From contig CBDCFT010000024.1 of assembly GCA_965216365.1 (NCBI GenBank), forward strand, positions 1-64,000: DNA of 64,000 bases, read 5' to 3'. This DNA comes from CBDCFT01 sp965216365 (GTDB taxonomy: Bacteria > Pseudomonadota > Gammaproteobacteria > Arenicellales > CBDCFT01). This document shows positions 53,146-62,134 of the stretch, piece by piece (positions within the stretch are counted from its first letter, which is position 1; the number at the start of each line of letters is the position of its first letter). Below the pieces are notes generated by a model, which worked only from the letters and a program-made list of their open reading frames with translations, was not told the origin of the DNA and ran no database searches. The translations under genes were made by a program, and so were the position numbers.

Positions 53146-54543
53146 CTATACCCGCAAAACCTTACCTGGATTAAAGAGATTATGCGGATCCAGCGCTTGT
53201 TTAATGGAACGCATCACGCTGATCGCTTCGCCGTGTTCAGCCACTAAAAAATCAAGCTTGCCGTAACCGATGCCGTGCTCACCAGTGCATGTTCCATCCA
53301 TGGCGAGCGCCCGCATCACCATGCGTTCGTGTAGCGCCTGCGCTCTGGCGACTTCATCTGCGTCGTTGTGATCGACCAACAAGACCAAATGAAAATTACC
53401 GTCACCAACATGACCCACTATGGGAGCAATCAAGTTGGATTCTTTGATATCTTTCTGAGTCTCACTGATGCACTCGGCCAACCGCGAGATCGGCACACAG
53501 ACGTCGGTCGCCCAGATTTGCCCATCCGGCCGCATCGCTTTACACGCATAAGCCGCATCATGGCGCGCCTGCCACATTTTGCTGCGCTCTTCCGTTTTCG
53601 TTGTCCACTGAAAATCGCCGCCACCAAATTCCTGCGCAATGTCCTGCACGGATTGCGCCTGCTCTTTTACCCCGGCATTCGTTCCATGAAACTCCAAAAA
53701 TAACGTCGGCGCAACCGGAAAGTCCGTTTTTGAATATTTGTTTATTGCATCTAATTGCACTTCATCCAGCAATTCAATACGTGCGACAGGAATACCGCTT
53801 TGAATAGTGAGTATCACGCTGTTAACCGCATCGTCCAATGTCGCGAAAGAACACACCGCCGACGATATCGCTTCGGGAATGCCGTACAAGCGTAAAGTGA
53901 TTTCAGTTATTACGCCAAGCGTACCTTCCGAACCGACAAACAAACGCGTCAAGTCGTAACCCGCGGCGGATTTACGCGCACGTTTAGCTGTTTTGATAAT
54001 ACGTCCGTCCGCCAATACAACAGTTAACGCCAAAACGTTCTCGCGCATGGTGCCGTATCGCACCGCATTAGTACCGGATGCGCGTGTCGCCGTCATGCCG
54101 CCGATCGATGCATCTGCGCCCGGATCGATCGGGAAAAACATCCCCGTATCATGCAAATACTCGTTTAATTGTTTACGCGTCACGCCGGGTTGTACGACGA
54201 CGTCCAAATCTTGTGCATTGACTTGCAGCACTTGATCCATACTTTTGAGATCAAAACACACACCACCTTGCAATGCCGCGACATGCCCTTCCAAAGCTGT
54301 ACCGGTACCGTAGGGAACAATCGGTGTTTTGTGTGCAGCACAGATTTTTACCGCTTGCGCAACCTCCTCCGTTGTTTGCAGTGTCACCACTGCGTCCGGC
54401 GGCACGCTGGCATGGAATGATTCGTCTTTCCCGTGTTGTTCTCGTACAGCAGTTGATGTGCTAACACGATCGTCAAACTTCGCGCGTAACAAATCAATTG
54501 CAGGTTGATAATCAGAATGGGAAATAGCTGTTTGCGCTGTCAT
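53146..54543 (-). CDS. FAD-linked D-lactate/glycolate oxidase family protein (GlcD/Dld-like)
   Basis: 465 residues from the ATG at 54543 (TTG at 54549 is an alternative). The FAD-binding p-cresol-methylhydroxylase-type domain shows PYGTGTALEGHVAALQGGVCFDLKSM (about 100-125) and GADASIGGMTATRASGTNAVRYGTM; the C-terminal cap has IVGHVGDGNFHLVLLVDH with the metal/flavin histidines, and GTCTGEHGIGYGK. It oxidises a D-2-hydroxyacid such as D-lactate or glycolate and passes electrons to the respiratory chain. The length and the HGIG motif fit GlcD-like D-lactate dehydrogenases. Confidence 0.9.
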   Translation of the reverse strand: MTAQTAISHSDYQPAIDLLRAKFDDRVSTSTAVREQHGKDESFHASVPPDAVVTLQTTEEVAQAVKICAAHKTPIVPYGTGTALEGHVAALQGGVCFDLKSMDQVLQVNAQDLDVVVQPGVTRKQLNEYLHDTGMFFPIDPGADASIGGMTATRASGTNAVRYGTMRENVLALTVVLADGRIIKTAKRARKSAAGYDLTRLFVGSEGTLGVITEITLRLYGIPEAISSAVCSFATLDDAVNSVILTIQSGIPVARIELLDEVQLDAINKYSKTDFPVAPTLFLEFHGTNAGVKEQAQSVQDIAQEFGGGDFQWTTKTEERSKMWQARHDAAYACKAMRPDGQIWATDVCVPISRLAECISETQKDIKESNLIAPIVGHVGDGNFHLVLLVDHNDADEVARAQALHERMVMRALAMDGTCTGEHGIGYGKLDFLVAEHGEAISVMRSIKQALDPHNLFNPGKVLRV

Positions 54544-54609
54544 GGGCAAAATTATTCAACGATGTTCGGACAGGTCGTACGCTACAACACTGACCATGAA
54601 TGCTCAAGT

Positions 54610-55707
54610 TTATGTGACCTGTTTAACAACTTCGGTAAAAACTTCCGCGAATTGGCTACGCTCTTCAGGTCGGCCGACCGTCACGCGAATACAACGATCC
54701 AGTGGCGCCACACCCGGCATTCGTACGAATACCCCCTGCTCTTGTAACGCCTGCAACGTTGCCCTGGATTTCTCGCCATCCCCACCCATGTCGATGGCGA
54801 CAAAATTCGTTGCCGAATCCACCGCCGACAATCCCAGATCTCGCGCAAGTTGGGAATATTCTTTACGGCCATATGCCACTTGCGCAACAACGCCTTTTGT
54901 GAACTCGGAATCCTGTAACGATGCCAGGGCGCCGGCTTGCGCGATTCGATTAACGCCAAAATGATTTCGAATTTTGCCGAACCCCTCAATCATTTCCCGA
55001 TTGGCAATGGCATATCCGATGCGTGCGCCGGCCATGCCGTGGGCTTTGGAGAACGTTCTCATGCGAACGACGCGCTTGTCGTCTGTGTCAATTGTTGGCG
55101 CGGTACCGTCTGGTGCGAATTCAATATACGCTTCATCCAACACCAGAACCGTACTTTCGGGTAAGGCATTGATAAATTGCTGAACTGCATCCGCGTCATG
55201 CCACGTTCCCATCGGGTTATCCGGATTAGCCAGATAAACCAAAGGCGTAGATTGTGCATTTACTGCATCAAGCAGACCATCCAAATCCTCTTTGTCGTCT
55301 TTGTATGGCACGGTGATCAACTGCCCGCCGTGGCCGACAACGTGATAGTTAAACGTCGGATATGCGCCCAACGAAGTCACGACACTGGCACCCGGTTCAA
55401 TCAGCATGCGAACCAACACGCCGAGTAGCTCGTCAATACCCGCGCCCAAAACAATTTCATCCATGTTCACGCCAACATGCTCTGCAAGCGCGGTACGCAA
55501 ATTAAAACTTTCAGGGTCGCCATACCATGCCGCCCGACTAATCGCTTCCTGCATTGCTTGGGCTGCTAACGGTGATACTCCAAATGCACTCTCGTTAGCA
55601 CCCAAGCGAAGTTTAAAAACACGCCCGCCCTTACGCTCAATCGCTTCCGGACCGACAAAAGGAATCGTCGCGGGTAATCCACGAATAATTTTTGTAAATG
55701 GAATCAT
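54610..55707 (-). CDS. hisC: Histidinol-phosphate aminotransferase family enzyme
   Basis: 365 residues from the ATG at 55707. It is a fold-type I PLP aminotransferase: RLGANESAFGVSP near 40, PTFNYH, YLANPDNPMGTWH (about 160), VLDEAYIEF (about 190) and the PLP lysine in RTFSKAHGMAGARIGYA (about 220). It fits HisC-like enzymes that transaminate histidinol phosphate or aromatic amino acids. Because no other his gene lies nearby, it may be a paralogue with another role; annotation as hisC is by family. It is divergent from the retron. Confidence 0.85.
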   Translation of the reverse strand: MIPFTKIIRGLPATIPFVGPEAIERKGGRVFKLRLGANESAFGVSPLAAQAMQEAISRAAWYGDPESFNLRTALAEHVGVNMDEIVLGAGIDELLGVLVRMLIEPGASVVTSLGAYPTFNYHVVGHGGQLITVPYKDDKEDLDGLLDAVNAQSTPLVYLANPDNPMGTWHDADAVQQFINALPESTVLVLDEAYIEFAPDGTAPTIDTDDKRVVRMRTFSKAHGMAGARIGYAIANREMIEGFGKIRNHFGVNRIAQAGALASLQDSEFTKGVVAQVAYGRKEYSQLARDLGLSAVDSATNFVAIDMGGDGEKSRATLQALQEQGVFVRMPGVAPLDRCIRVTVGRPEERSQFAEVFTEVVKQVT

Positions 55708-55835
55708 GTGTCGTATAACTTTTAATGCCAAGGTCGCAACAATTTATAGTATAGCGTTTGTGCAGGAGATACGGACAAAATCCATGTTCGGGTGGCATAA
55801 GTTGGTACTGACACCATCTTAATAGAAGAATTGTC

Positions 55836-55865
55836 TTGACCGGCTTTTTGCGTTGCACGTACTAT
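55836..55865 (+). promoter_or_regulatory. Candidate promoter of the retron
   Basis: TTGACC (55836-55841, 5 of 6 matches), an 18-base spacer and TACTAT (55860-55865, 4 of 6). The expected start of transcription, about 55872-55874, coincides with the first base of the a1 repeat, which supports the proposed 5' end of the retron RNA. Confidence 0.6.
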
Positions 55866-55873
55866 TTTATCGT

Positions 55874-56043
55874 GGTGGCGCGCTTCGAGCCGGTACGCCT
55901 TTAATTCATCCTGGATGAACTGGAGGCGACCTCTGTGGGGTTACCCCACGGTAACAAAGTATTACTCTTTTCGTGCCATGAACAACACTGCGCTATCGCG
56001 CAGATATGTTCATAGACGACCAGTCAGGTCGAAGCGTGCCATC
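55874..56043 (+). ncRNA. Retron msr-msd non-coding RNA
   Basis: About 170 nt ending 20 bp before the reverse transcriptase start. The a1 segment (55874-55888) pairs with a2 (56029-56043) over 15 bp with two G-U pairs. An AGC directly after a1 (55888-55890) supplies a candidate branching guanosine at 55889. The msr part has a hairpin TTCATC-CTG-GATGAA (55905-55919) and the region ends in a stem CTGTGGGG/CCCCACGG (55933-55951). The msd part is a longer hairpin at 55978-56013: ATGAACA and CTGCGC pair with GCGCAG and TGTTCAT around a TATC loop. All pairings were read by eye. Confidence 0.8.
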
Positions 56044-56063
56044 TCTTTAAACAGTGAATTGAA

Positions 56064-57413
56064 ATGACAAAAACACACGTCGCCAACGGCCTGGTCAATG
56101 CATTACTCGCAGGAGATGCACATACCGACTCCGCTCATGCAAGATGCGTTAGAGCACTCGGTGCGGATTATCCGTGGCTGGGCAAACTGGTGCGCAAGCT
56201 TGTCACGCGGTTCGTTGCGACCTGGCATGCCGGTTCGAGCGACCAAATGGCCGCCGTCATTATTTCCTATCCTGACTTCAGTGACGCCTTTACTGACAGA
56301 AACCCACCGTGTTTACGTTTTTATTTTCTAACACCGCCAGACATGACTCCACGTCCACCCTGGTTACGCGAATGCGATATTCCTGCACTACCTACACCGG
56401 GCGACATCGCGAACTGGTTAGGAATTACTAACAATGATCTGGATTGGTTCTGCCTGCCACATTTTCGCCGGACACAACGGTGCAATAAACCTTCAAATCA
56501 CTACGTTTACCAGTGGATGCCAAAACGCAGTGGTAGCTTTCGCCTTATCGAATCACCCAAGTTTCGTATGAAAAAGATTCAACGAAAAATACTTGAAGAA
56601 ATCCTCAACAAGATTCCAACCCACGAAGCGGTACACGGATTCCGAACCGGTCGTTCGCCACTCTCGAATGCGGCCACCCATGTCGGTCAAGATATTGTAA
56701 TGAGAATGGATTTGCAGGATTTTTTTCTTAACGTCGGAGGTACGCGGGTAACCGCAATGTTTAAAACAATAGGTTATCCAGCCGAAGCTGCGCGCACACT
56801 CGCTGCGTTGTGTACGAATCTTGTACCCTACGATGTGCTTTGCACGAACAATTCGGCAAAATACGATTACGAAACTCCCAAACCCACCTTTCGCGAACGA
56901 CAGAGATTTCTAAGCCCGCACCTGCCACAAGGCGCACCTACTTCCCCTGCTTTAGCCAACCTATGCGCGTTTCGCCTGGATATGCGGCTACAGCACGCGG
57001 CGCGCATAATCGGCGCGAAATACACCCGCTATGCGGATGATCTTATCTTTTCCGGAGGCGCAGAACTCAGTCGTCGCGCAGATCGATTTCCATCCTTGGT
57101 GGGTGCCGTAGCACTGGAAGAAGGCTTCGCCATTAACCATCGCAAAACACGCGTAATGCGCCGCAGTTCACGCCAAAAAGTGACCGGTATCGTTGTTAAC
57201 GAGAAACCAAATTTGCCGCACCAACAATACGATGCATTAAAAGCAACATTACATAACTGCGTAAGGTTTGGCACCGCAAATCAGAACCGCGACAAGCTAC
57301 CCGACTATCGTGCACATTTAGCCGGACGCGTCGCGCATGCTCATCAAATCAATCCGACGCGCGGGGTAAAACTTCAAGAACTATTTGCTCGCATCCTTTG
57401 GGACAACGAGTAA
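56064..57413 (+). CDS. Retron-type reverse transcriptase
   Basis: 449 residues. The palm is complete: MDLQDFF with the first catalytic Asp (216), LPQGAPTSPALAN (287-299), YADD at 323-326 and the VTG motif at 373-375. The retron-specific NAxxH motif is present as NAATH (202-206), along with HGFRTGRS just before it. This enzyme copies the msd template from a 2'-5' branch to give msDNA. Residues 1-130 are an N-terminal extension with no recognised domain. The sequence resembles the long myxobacterial-type retron enzymes. No second protein gene lies between it and its neighbours, so no effector is apparent. Confidence 0.92.
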   Translation: MTKTHVANGLVNALLAGDAHTDSAHARCVRALGADYPWLGKLVRKLVTRFVATWHAGSSDQMAAVIISYPDFSDAFTDRNPPCLRFYFLTPPDMTPRPPWLRECDIPALPTPGDIANWLGITNNDLDWFCLPHFRRTQRCNKPSNHYVYQWMPKRSGSFRLIESPKFRMKKIQRKILEEILNKIPTHEAVHGFRTGRSPLSNAATHVGQDIVMRMDLQDFFLNVGGTRVTAMFKTIGYPAEAARTLAALCTNLVPYDVLCTNNSAKYDYETPKPTFRERQRFLSPHLPQGAPTSPALANLCAFRLDMRLQHAARIIGAKYTRYADDLIFSGGAELSRRADRFPSLVGAVALEEGFAINHRKTRVMRRSSRQKVTGIVVNEKPNLPHQQYDALKATLHNCVRFGTANQNRDKLPDYRAHLAGRVAHAHQINPTRGVKLQELFARILWDNE

Positions 57414-57437
57414 CCGCCGACCTCACATGACATAAAA

Positions 57438-57698
57438 CCTGTCGTTGCGAGGCAGAACGTCAAGGGGAGAGAAAACGTCGGGCAGGAATCTAGTTGGAGC
57501 AGAACGTGTTCTGCCGATAAACCGATAAATACTATTCGCGAGCAAGCTCGCTCCTACTGGCAATAGTCTCTGCGAATAAAGCGAATGCACAAAGCCGAGT
57601 GTTGACAACTATTCTTAAAAGCGAGATCGCTGGGCGAAGTCGAATGGATATGCGGTGACAAAAACCTGTCATTGCGAGGTAGGACGCCGATGCAATCT
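57438..57698. repeat. Interspersed palindromic repeats (REP-like) downstream of the retron
   Basis: This 415-bp gene-free gap (57414-57828) holds several repeat-like pieces. GCAGAACGTGTTCTGC (57499-57514) and GCGAGCAAGCTCGC (57538-57551) are perfect palindromes, the latter followed by TCCTACTGG as in Pseudomonas-type REP elements. Two related copies of a CCTGTC-(G/A)-TTGCGAGG sequence lie at 57438 and 57665; the second continues into GACGCCGATGCAATCT, a widely dispersed bacterial repeat. I see no gene here. Confidence 0.6.
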
Positions 57699-57828
57699 CT
57701 ATTATTGCTTTCGGTTGTCAGCTTTCAGCGATTAGAAAAACGTATAGTCAAAACACAAAACCGAATGTTCACCATCGCCGCGGGGGCGCGCCTCCTACAG
57801 AAACATCTGAAAGTGAGAACGCCACACA

Positions 57829-58209
57829 TTAAATCTTCTCAGTTAAAGTTTTTATGTATTCGATACGCAATGCGACTTCTTCCTCGAGCAGTCTGACTTC
57901 TTCGGCAATTAGCTTACCCACATCCGCTTTCTGTTTCTTTTTATCCATTAACTGATTCAACTCGGCAATGGCGTTTCTGAATTCCGCAGAGCTTTCGAAA
58001 ACGACTTCTGTCTGACGGGTGCCGCTATCGACCAGTGTTGATTTCTTAAGTCGAGGAAACCGATACCGTCGACTGATCGGCAGTATCGATCCTTTCTTGC
58101 GATTGTAGACGATACGCACAATGTCCGTGTTATCCGTCATGTAAAGCGTATATCTATCAATCTCCTCCGGGTGTTTGATACCCATCGCGGTTAATGCCGG
58201 GTGTTTCAT
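57829..58209 (-). CDS. DUF3461 family protein
   Basis: 126 residues. The opening PALTAMGIKHPEEIDRYTLYMTDNTDIVRIVYNRKKGSILP and the SRRYRFPRLKK segment are characteristic of this small gammaproteobacterial family. The C-terminal half (about 75-126) is a charged helical region, likely a coiled coil. No function is established. It is monocistronic, 23 bp from the end of the peptide transporter ATPase on the same strand, so it may be read through from that operon. Confidence 0.85.
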   Translation of the reverse strand: MKHPALTAMGIKHPEEIDRYTLYMTDNTDIVRIVYNRKKGSILPISRRYRFPRLKKSTLVDSGTRQTEVVFESSAEFRNAIAELNQLMDKKKQKADVGKLIAEEVRLLEEEVALRIEYIKTLTEKI

Positions 58210-58232
58210 CTAAGATGCCTCTCGTTGAACGC

Positions 58233-60128
58233 CTATTGGTGAACGGGAATCGGTTTGTCCTGCCCGACCTTTTCAAAGCCATGCAAAATTTGTTGCGCAT
58301 GTCTTTCAGCTTCATTTAATTGCTCGACTGACAAGTGACAGGCGATCTGATGACCGTTCTCGAGTTCAAGGGTCGGTGCGTTTTGGGTGTCGCAAGTGCC
58401 TTCAATGGCTAACGGACAACGATTATAAAACGGGCAACCGATGGCCGTAATCTCCACGCCACGCGCAATACCGACCGCCATTTCACGCTTCTGCATGGTG
58501 TCTTCCAACCAGCCAATACGCAGCTCTGGCACGGAGCTGATGAGCAATCGTGTGTAGGGATGGAACGGGGGTTCCAGCACTTCATCCGTCGGCCCTTGCT
58601 CGACTACACGACCGGCATAAAGCACTACGATTTCATCGGCAAACGAGGCTACGGTCGACAAATCATGACTGATAAATACAAAGGAGACACCGGTCTTGTC
58701 GCGCAACGCAGTGAGCAACTTGATGACATTGGCACCGACAATACTGTCCAGGGCCGAGGTCACTTCGTCGCACAACATCACTTCCGGGTTCGCGGCGAGC
58801 GATCGCGCCATATTGATACGTTGCTTCTGCCCGCCGGATAACTCCATCGGATAGCGGCTGGCAAACTCAGCCGGTAGTTCCACCATTTCCAGAATCTCGG
58901 CCACTTTGGCATGCTTTTCCTTGCCTTTCAGGCCATGATAAAACTCCAGCGGCCTGCCAAGAATGTCGCCTATCACCTGCTTGGGATTAAGCGCGGTATC
59001 CGCCATCTGAAAAACGAATTGAATTTTCTGCAGCTCCTCCAGTTTGCGGTCATGCAAGCTGCCTTCCAGTTCTTTTCCGTCGAGTTTTACCTTTCCTTTG
59101 GACTGCGGCAACAAACCTGCCATCACCCTGGCGAGGGTGGACTTGCCGCAACCGGACTCACCGATAACACCAACAACATGCGCGTTTTCCACATTGACCG
59201 ATACGTCGCGCAAGATGGTCACCGCCGGTTCGCCATTAACAATGCCACCGTAACCCGCTGTCATGTTTTCAACTTCAATAGCCGGCACATCACGCTCATG
59301 TTCCTCACCCACCACGCTTCCCATGCCGGACGTGGGTTTGGGACGAACCGCATCCATCAATCTGCGCGTATAGGCGTGGGTCGGATTGTTGATAATTTGA
59401 TCGGCACTGCCTTGCTCCATGATTTCACCGCTGTACAACACGACAATGTGATCGGCCACCTGGGCGACAACCGCCAAGTCATGCGTAACATAAATCGCAG
59501 CGGAATTTTCTTCCCTGATCACTTTCTTAAACGCTTTTAGTACTTCAATCTGTGTCGTTACATCCAGCGCGGTAGTCGGCTCATCCAGCACCATCAAATC
59601 CGGTTTACCACACAATGCCATGGCCGCCATCAAACGCTGCAACTGACCACCCGACACCTGATGCGGATAACGAAAACCAATACGGTTCGGATCCGGTAAT
59701 TCCAACGCATGATACAGCTCCACCGCGCGCTTGGTTGCTTCTTCCTGACTCAACACGCCGTGCAAAACGGCGGACTCGGTGACCTGCTCGTTAATTGTAA
59801 TCGCCGGATTAAACGTCGCCGCCGCGCTTTGTGCCAGATAAGCAACGTTTGCTCCACGTATTTCCCGTTGCCGTAAAGGCGCCATAGTCAAAACGTCTTC
59901 ACCGTTTAGCAAGGCTTCTCCGCCGGCGAAATGCAATCCGGGTTTGGTATAAGCAAGCGATGCAAGAGAGATCGTTGTTTTACCTGAACCGGATTCGCCA
60001 ATCAACGCAACCACTTCGCCTTTATGTATGTCAAATGTCACGCCCTTGACTATAGGTATTTCCACGCCCTCGTCATTGGTGGCGCTGATTCTGAGGTCTT
60101 TGACTTCGAATAGTTTTTCTTTTTCCAT
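58233..60128 (-). CDS. Fused dipeptide/oligopeptide ABC transporter ATPase (DppD-DppF type)
   Basis: 631 residues from the ATG at 60128, five bases past the permease stop. There are two full ATPase domains. The first has GESGSGKTT (about 42-50), VSGGQLQRLMAAMAL and LMVLDEPTTALD; the second has GESGCGKST (about 325-333), LSGGQKQRINMARSL and VMLCDEVTSALD. Each ends with the oligopeptide-type extension, and the second has the C-rich CPFYNRCPLAIEGTCD. It powers uptake of peptides or related solutes with the two permeases upstream. Glu in place of Pro in the second Walker B region (DEVTS) is a modest deviation. Confidence 0.93.
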   Translation of the reverse strand: MEKEKLFEVKDLRISATNDEGVEIPIVKGVTFDIHKGEVVALIGESGSGKTTISLASLAYTKPGLHFAGGEALLNGEDVLTMAPLRQREIRGANVAYLAQSAAATFNPAITINEQVTESAVLHGVLSQEEATKRAVELYHALELPDPNRIGFRYPHQVSGGQLQRLMAAMALCGKPDLMVLDEPTTALDVTTQIEVLKAFKKVIREENSAAIYVTHDLAVVAQVADHIVVLYSGEIMEQGSADQIINNPTHAYTRRLMDAVRPKPTSGMGSVVGEEHERDVPAIEVENMTAGYGGIVNGEPAVTILRDVSVNVENAHVVGVIGESGCGKSTLARVMAGLLPQSKGKVKLDGKELEGSLHDRKLEELQKIQFVFQMADTALNPKQVIGDILGRPLEFYHGLKGKEKHAKVAEILEMVELPAEFASRYPMELSGGQKQRINMARSLAANPEVMLCDEVTSALDSIVGANVIKLLTALRDKTGVSFVFISHDLSTVASFADEIVVLYAGRVVEQGPTDEVLEPPFHPYTRLLISSVPELRIGWLEDTMQKREMAVGIARGVEITAIGCPFYNRCPLAIEGTCDTQNAPTLELENGHQIACHLSVEQLNEAERHAQQILHGFEKVGQDKPIPVHQ

Positions 60129-60132
60129 GAGC

Positions 60133-61053
60133 CTACACCATTTTCTTTGCCAGACTACCGCCAGATTTGGCGGAAATATCATCGACAATCAGATTGATCG
60201 CAATAGTAAACGAGGCGATAGCAAATGCCGGCCAGATTGACGCGTAAGACCCGTAAGTCAGGCCTTGCAGATTCTCCCGTACCATGCTGCCCCAGTCCGA
60301 TGCGGGCGGTTGCACACCCAGACCAAGAAAGCTGAGACTGGAAATAAACAACACGACAAACACCAACCGCAATCCGAAGTCAGTGGCCAAGGGCATCGCT
60401 GCGTTGGGCAACACTTCCGATTTAATAATCCACCACACGCCTTCACCACGCGCTTTGGCGGCTTCGACAAAATCCTGCACCATGATGTCCTGCCCCAGTG
60501 CGCGCGCAATGCGGAACACACTGGTAGCATAAATGACGGCTGCTGTAATAATGAGGATTGGTATGGACGACCCAAACGCGGCAATCACGATCAAGCCCAA
60601 CATGATAGTCGGAAGTGCCAGCACCGCATCGTTGACACGGCTGATAACCATGTCTATCCAGCCACCTTTCACAGCGGCCAAAATCCCTAAGGTAATACCC
60701 ATCAGATATGCGAGCAGTGTCGCAAGCAGTGATATACCAATGGTGTTACGAGCACCGTATAAAATTCGCGATAAGGTATCTCTGCCCAGATAGTCCGTAC
60801 CCAGGTAAAACGTACCGTATTCGTTAGAATGAGCGTCCATAAAACTGTCGTCACCATCCATATCCATTTCGTGGAACGGTGCGATAGACGGCCCAATTGC
60901 CACAATAATCAACCAGAACGCCACCACGGCTACCGAAATTTTACCCACCCACGAGAGCTTGATTCTTCGCTTTGGCGGCGCATCGGGTAATTCATCGAAA
61001 CTATCGAGTTGCGCGATTACTGCTTCTTCTTTGGATTTAATTTCTTCAGTCAT
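60133..61053 (-). CDS. Peptide ABC transporter permease, DppC type
   Basis: 306 residues with about six membrane helices. The first helix is at about 35-52, after a charged cytoplasmic N-terminus. The periplasmic loop holds HEMDMDGDDSFMDAHSNEYGTFYLGTDYLGRDTLSRILYGAR, typical of DppC/OppC. The EAA loop reads EAAKARGEGVWWIIKSEVLPNA. It pairs with the DppB-type permease 23 bp upstream and with the fused ATPase downstream. Confidence 0.92.
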   Translation of the reverse strand: MTEEIKSKEEAVIAQLDSFDELPDAPPKRRIKLSWVGKISVAVVAFWLIIVAIGPSIAPFHEMDMDGDDSFMDAHSNEYGTFYLGTDYLGRDTLSRILYGARNTIGISLLATLLAYLMGITLGILAAVKGGWIDMVISRVNDAVLALPTIMLGLIVIAAFGSSIPILIITAAVIYATSVFRIARALGQDIMVQDFVEAAKARGEGVWWIIKSEVLPNAAMPLATDFGLRLVFVVLFISSLSFLGLGVQPPASDWGSMVRENLQGLTYGSYASIWPAFAIASFTIAINLIVDDISAKSGGSLAKKMV

Positions 61054-61076
61054 ATCTGTTTTCCTTTTTCTCAGGC

Positions 61077-62027
61077 CTATTTCGGATTTCTAAGACGCGG
61101 ATTGGAAAGTATGGAGGCAACGTCGGCAAGCAATATCAGCACCACGTAAGTACCACAGAAAATCATTGCGCAAGCCTGCACCAATGGCAGGTCGCGGGTC
61201 TGCACACCGTCAATCATCAATTTGGCTAATCCCGGGTAGGCAAAAATAGTTTCCACAATGACCACGCCACTAACAAGGTAAGCCAGGTTCAACGCGATGA
61301 CATTGACAATCGGGCCAATCGCATTAAAGAACGCATGACGCAGAATAATTCGCTTACGCGGCACGCCTTTGAGAATCGCCATTTCGATATACGGCGAATT
61401 CATAACATTGAGAATGCCCGCCCGAGTCATGCGAATCATCTGTGCCGACACGACAATCACCAGTGTGATCAACGGCATGGCCAGCGCACGCATCAATTCT
61501 AAAAAGGTTTCATTACCGGTTAAGTAAGCCGTAGAAGGCAACCAGTGCAGTTCTACAGCTAGAATAAGAACAAGGATGGTAGCGACGAAAAACTCCGGTA
61601 CGGAGATCAGGCTCAATGTGCCGAATGTCACGATGCGATCCAACCACGTACCGGGATGCATGGCGGCCCACAATCCCAACGCAATTGAAATCGGGATGGA
61701 AATTACCGCAACCAAACCGGCCATCATCATGGTGTTACCCAAGCGTCCGCCGATTAAACTCGAGATAGACGCCCCGCCAGCTTTTGACGTACCCAGATCC
61801 CCGGTAAACATATCCCCGAGCCAGGAAAAATACCGGATATAACCGGGTTGATCCATGCCGAGTTCCGCACGTAGCGCAGCCAGAGTTTCGGGGGTTGCAC
61901 TTTGTCCGAGAATGATCTGCGCGACATCACCCGGCAATATGCTGGTCATCAAAAAAACGATGATGGACACCACGATTAATACGGCGATACCTATGGCGAT
62001 CCTTCGCAGGACCATTTGCGTCATCAT
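61077..62027 (-). CDS. Peptide ABC transporter permease, DppB type
   Basis: 316 residues with six membrane helices. The N-terminal helix is followed by the DppB/OppB segment LPGDVAQIILGQSATPETLAALRAELGMDQPGYIRYFSWL. The cytoplasmic EAA loop appears as EMAILKGVPRKRIILRHAFFNA. It forms the membrane channel with the DppC-type partner. A terminator-like hairpin separates it from the binding-protein gene upstream. Confidence 0.93.
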   Translation of the reverse strand: MMTQMVLRRIAIGIAVLIVVSIIVFLMTSILPGDVAQIILGQSATPETLAALRAELGMDQPGYIRYFSWLGDMFTGDLGTSKAGGASISSLIGGRLGNTMMMAGLVAVISIPISIALGLWAAMHPGTWLDRIVTFGTLSLISVPEFFVATILVLILAVELHWLPSTAYLTGNETFLELMRALAMPLITLVIVVSAQMIRMTRAGILNVMNSPYIEMAILKGVPRKRIILRHAFFNAIGPIVNVIALNLAYLVSGVVIVETIFAYPGLAKLMIDGVQTRDLPLVQACAMIFCGTYVVLILLADVASILSNPRLRNPK

Positions 62028-62071
62028 AAGCTATTCCCCTTTGGCGTAATTTCTTCTTGTCACAAAACTAA

Positions 62072-62112
62072 AATAAAAAAAGGCCTGCACCGAATTTGAT
62101 GCAGGCCTTTTG
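62072..62112 (-). terminator. Rho-independent terminator after the binding-protein gene
   Basis: On the minus strand AAGGCCTGCA and TGCAGGCCTT form a 10-bp stem around a short loop (62081-62109), followed by a run of T. It lies between the binding-protein gene (stop at 62135) and the permease genes, so it should end most transcripts there and let the binding protein be made in excess over the membrane parts. Confidence 0.85.
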
Positions 62113-62134
62113 GCTATGGTCGATCAGACACGGC

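Noticed and set aside
57499..57551. Attachment sites or a transposon end bounding the retron
   Set aside because: No direct repeat flanking the retron, integrase or transposase was found; the palindromes look like ordinary dispersed repeats.
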